This document shows, one piece after another, positions 22,078-24,446 of a stretch of 24,446 bases of DNA; positions within the stretch are counted from its first letter, which is position 1; every line of letters begins with the position of its first letter. Origin of the DNA: Ruminococcus sp. UBA4240 (GTDB lineage Bacteria; Bacillota; Clostridia; Oscillospirales; Ruminococcaceae); contig DGXE01000050.1 of NCBI GenBank assembly GCA_002395525.1, positions 1 through 24,446 of the forward strand. Direction: 5' to 3'. The notes under the pieces are model-generated. The model saw only the letters and a program-made list of their open reading frames with translations. It made no database searches and was not told where the DNA came from. Made by a program: the position numbers and the translations under genes.

Positions 22078-23142
22078 TCAAAGACTCTCCAGATGGTATG
22101 AGAAGGCATTGTCACCGTCGAAGTCGTCATTTGCACCAAGGAGGGAGCGCAGATCTACAGCGCCTTCCTCCTGCCCGTCAGCGGTGTCAGGCTGACTGTC
22201 CTGTGAGGAGCCGTCCCCCTCATAGTCCCAGTCCTCTACATAGGGGGCATCCGCTGAATCAGCGGCGGTGTCGGATATGTTCTCGTGGTAGGTGAATGTC
22301 TCCTCCGCAGGGCGCTCCGGGGTGAGGGGCACCATGTTGTCACGTATCTCTACGTTCATTATCCTGAATTTCTCGCAGAAGAAGGATATGTCGTCGTCCT
22401 CAAGGGAGCGTATCTTGTAGCGCTTCTTGTCCGCATAGCCGAATTTCTCGGTGGAGATGATGTCAAAGCCGAACAGGGGGTTGCGCACGCCTGTGCAGCC
22501 TATCTCAAACTCGCTCACGTTCTCAAATATTATCTCCGCCTTGATGTGGATGGGATCGTGGGCGTAGAATATCATCCTCAGGAAGGGCACCTTTGCGCCC
22601 TCGCTGCCGAATCCCGCATAGTAGCTGAAATCGCTGTATCCGTCAAAGTTGTACCAGTAGAAGCTCTCACAGGCATCGGTTATCTGCTCTATGCCATATA
22701 TCTCGCTGAAATTCTTTTTAAGGGCGGAGTGTTCCTCCTTTGTGGGAACAGGCTTGCGCATACCTACCGCAAGCTTCTCAAAGCCCATGCCCTCGTACCA
22801 CTTGATAAGGCTGTCCTCGCAGAAAAGCTGGACATTCAGCCTGTAGTCCCCGGTCTGGCAGTATTCCACGATGCGCTCCACTATCTGGGCGCCAATGCCG
22901 TGGTGGCGGTAATCATGGCGCACACATATGCCGCTCATTACCGCAACGATCATGCCGTCAGAGGCAACACGCCCCAGTCCCACCAGCTTGTCCCCGTCGT
23001 AGGCATATACGGAATAGAAGCTCTCGTTGGCCTTGTCTATGTCCTCGTCGGTGTAGCCGCTGAGCTGGTACCATTCGAGTGACTTGTAAAGATCGATAGT
23101 ATCATCATGCCTTTTGAGCTTTGAAACATACTCTATCTCCAC
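22078..23142 (-). CDS. GNAT acetyltransferase fused to an unknown domain and acidic tail
   Basis: 354 aa. Residues 1-130 are a GNAT N-acetyltransferase: GLGRVASDG, then motif A with ICVRHDYRHHGIGAQI (the RHHGIG loop binds acetyl-CoA pyrophosphate), and the C-terminal WYEGMGFEKL. Residues about 145-265 form a beta-rich domain I cannot name (SDFSYYAGFGSEG, IKAEIIFENVSEFEIG). The last 80 residues are acidic and low-complexity. It is not RimI, which is shorter and lies downstream of tsaB in many bacteria. The start is GTG 23142 with GAGGTG six to seven bases upstream. It heads the operon with tsaE, so it may modify a ribosomal or tRNA-linked target, but the acceptor is unknown. Confidence 0.88.
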   Translation of the reverse strand: MEIEYVSKLKRHDDTIDLYKSLEWYQLSGYTDEDIDKANESFYSVYAYDGDKLVGLGRVASDGMIVAVMSGICVRHDYRHHGIGAQIVERIVEYCQTGDYRLNVQLFCEDSLIKWYEGMGFEKLAVGMRKPVPTKEEHSALKKNFSEIYGIEQITDACESFYWYNFDGYSDFSYYAGFGSEGAKVPFLRMIFYAHDPIHIKAEIIFENVSEFEIGCTGVRNPLFGFDIISTEKFGYADKKRYKIRSLEDDDISFFCEKFRIMNVEIRDNMVPLTPERPAEETFTYHENISDTAADSADAPYVEDWDYEGDGSSQDSQPDTADGQEEGAVDLRSLLGANDDFDGDNAFSYHLESL

Positions 23143-23233
23143 AAAAACTCACCTCGAATGCATAAAGACCCGTTGGATGACACCGGAGTGATCCGGGGAT
23201 CTGTGTATATAATAAACAAAACACCTAATAAAT

Positions 23234-23261
23234 ATTATATCATATTTTGGTTTTATATCAA
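23234..23261 (-). promoter_or_regulatory. Promoter of the GNAT-tsaE-tsaB operon
   Basis: TTGATA (23261-23256), a 16-nt spacer and TATAAT (23239-23234) on the minus strand. The leader is about 85 nt and contains overlapping short inverted repeats around 23180-23202 (CCGGA-TCCGG and GATCC-GGATC) that cannot both form. Confidence 0.75.
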
Positions 23262-23405
23262 TAGTTATATTGGATTTTCGTGAATTATTATAATTTGGAT
23301 GCTAACCGGTTGTGCACAATGCCTATTTGTGCCCTGCGGTCAGTTTTACTGTGGGAGATCTGCTTTTTATGTTTAAAGCAACGAAGAAAAATTCACAAAT
23401 ATATC
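23262..23405. other. AT-rich divergent intergenic region
   Basis: Between the two divergent promoters (23234-23261 leftward and 23406-23434 rightward). No gene or strong hairpin is seen. The whole gene-free stretch is 23143-23471. Confidence 0.6.
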
Positions 23406-23434
23406 TTGCATTTTTTTTCATAGTATGCTACAAT
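23406..23434 (+). promoter_or_regulatory. Promoter of the metG-like gene
   Basis: TTGCAT, a 17-nt spacer and TACAAT. The leader to TTG 23472 is only about 30 nt, so there is no room for a T-box riboswitch between this promoter and the gene. Confidence 0.8.
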
Positions 23435-23471
23435 AAATCTGTATGTAAATCTGATTCGGAGGCTGGGAAGA

Positions 23472-24446
23472 TTGAAAGACAATAAGAGAGAACGCCCTGT
23501 GTTCCCCAAAAGAGCTGTGGTCACAGGGGGTATGCCTTATGGAAATAAAGAGCTGCATTTCGGCCATGTGGGCGGGATGTTCGTTTTTGCCGATGTCTAT
23601 GCCCGCTTTTTAAGGGACAGGATTGGGAAGGAGAACGTCATATTCGTGTCCGGCACGGACTGCTACGGCTCACCCATTGCTGAGGGCTACCGCAAGGCCT
23701 GTGAGGCGGGGTTTGAGGGCTCTATCCGTGACTATGTCAAGCGCAATCACGATGCCCAGAAGAAGACCCTTGATGACTATCTCATAAGCCTTGACCTTTT
23801 CGGCGCCTCTGCCCTCGGGGATACAGCGGCCGAACATGAGAAGGTCACCCATGAGTTTATAAAAAAGCTGTATGACCTTGGGTATCTTGAAAGGATGTCC
23901 ACGGCACAGTTTTTCGATGAGAAGGCAGGGGTATTCCTCAACGGCCGTCAGGTGGTGGGGAAGTGCCCTGTGGAGGGCTGCCAGTCCGAAAAGGGATATG
24001 CGGATGAGTGCGACCTGGGTCATTCCTACAACCCCATAAACCTTATCGATCCCCGCAGTACCCTTACCGGGGAGAAGCCTGTGATGAAGGAGGTCTCCAA
24101 CTGGTATTTCAAGCTGCCGGAGTTCAATTCCCTGCTGCGTGAGATGGTTTCCCGCATGGAGGCGGACAAGAGTGTGCGCCCTGTGGTGACAAAGACTGTC
24201 AAGGAGTTCCTGGAGCCGCCCCTCATGTATATCATGAACAAGTTCAGGGAGCAGTATGACACACTGCTGACCGCACTTCCCGCACACGAGCTGGTGGCGG
24301 AGGGCAAGACCTCCTTCACGGTGAAGTTTGCCTCCCTTGATGACCGTGACAGGGCGGGGGCTATCCTCACAGAGAACGGTGTCCGCTTCAGGGACGGCAA
24401 GACTCTGGTGCCTTTCAGGATCACAGGCAACATCGAGTGGGGCGTG
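23472..24446 (+). CDS. metG: Methionyl-tRNA synthetase-like protein (partial, 5' end)
   Basis: The first 325 residues of a class I aminoacyl-tRNA synthetase of MetRS type, which charges tRNA-Met; it runs off the window. Seen: the N-terminal strand VVTGGMPYGNKELHFGHVGG with the HIGH-box variant HFGH, then FVSGTDCYGSPI, as in MetRS. A zinc-knuckle segment has CPVEGC and a later CDLGH. NWYFKLPEF is the expected follow-on, and the window ends in NIEWGV, near the canonical SxxxWGxP position. About 50 extra residues precede that point compared with ordinary MetRS. The KMSKS loop and anticodon domain lie outside. The start is TTG 23472 with GGAGG nine bases before; no in-frame ATG is better placed. 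Confidence 0.85.
   Translation, partial: MKDNKRERPVFPKRAVVTGGMPYGNKELHFGHVGGMFVFADVYARFLRDRIGKENVIFVSGTDCYGSPIAEGYRKACEAGFEGSIRDYVKRNHDAQKKTLDDYLISLDLFGASALGDTAAEHEKVTHEFIKKLYDLGYLERMSTAQFFDEKAGVFLNGRQVVGKCPVEGCQSEKGYADECDLGHSYNPINLIDPRSTLTGEKPVMKEVSNWYFKLPEFNSLLREMVSRMEADKSVRPVVTKTVKEFLEPPLMYIMNKFREQYDTLLTALPAHELVAEGKTSFTVKFASLDDRDRAGAILTENGVRFRDGKTLVPFRITGNIEWGV

Overview
The window looks like chromosome of a Gram-positive anaerobe of the Clostridia, most like a gut Ruminococcus or relative (Oscillospiraceae). This is inferred from gene content: a GH31 glycosidase, secreted FN3 and InlB-repeat proteins, IMPACT/YigZ and Nif3/TrmK neighbours, strong GGAGG ribosome sites, several TTG/GTG starts and textbook TTGACA-17-TATAAT promoters. 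Most genes favour G/C at the third codon position. The block from about 18.07 to 20.83 kb is visibly more AT-rich. No CRISPR array, rRNA, integrase or transposase was found.

Layout. 1-500 is non-coding: a (CTTG)14 tract and three leftward consensus promoters serving a gene beyond the left edge. 374-862 is the 3' end of a Na/Pi-cotransporter gene. 931-7365 is a leftward run: a secreted FN3 protein, phosphoglucomutase, a second secreted FN3 protein, then a six-TM chemotaxis receptor coupled by ATGA overlap to a MATE exporter. 7594-9594 is a rightward cytoplasmic GH31 glycosidase, followed by rpmE (L31) with a structured leader. 10014-13179 is a tight rightward cluster: an anchored acidic protein, a papain-like permuted hydrolase candidate, IMPACT/YigZ and a dGTPase. 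13368-15044 is a large secreted InlB/Tyr-rich/FN3 protein, and 15131-16057 a lipid kinase. A tRNA-Thr(GGT) faces left at 16097-16172. 16371-18560 is rightward: a DUF1858 protein, TrmK, Nif3-like and an unknown membrane protein.

The accessory part is 18.65-20.94 kb. It is bounded by two about 205-bp direct copies of the tsaB 3' end. One is an orphan; the other belongs to the intact gene at 20942-21619. Between them lie a cytosolic BspA-type leucine-rich-repeat protein with its own promoter and an upstream inverted repeat, a frameshifted alpha/beta-hydrolase remnant, a tetR remnant and the 3' end of a YitT/DUF2179 gene. The two tsaB copies differ mostly at synonymous sites. This suggests recombination with a related strain's DNA rather than simple duplication and decay, although a mixed-strain assembly could look the same.

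The right end is a leftward operon, GNAT-fusion - tsaE - tsaB (tRNA t6A synthesis). Diverging from it is a methionyl-tRNA synthetase-like gene that runs off the window. Translation and tRNA functions are unusually frequent here (rpmE, tRNA-Thr, trmK, tsaE/tsaB, metG). I found no complete, clearly new defence or mobile system. The best candidates for something undescribed are the tsaB-flanked segment, the repeat-containing triple-promoter region at the left edge, and the family of secreted proteins sharing a two-FN3 tail.
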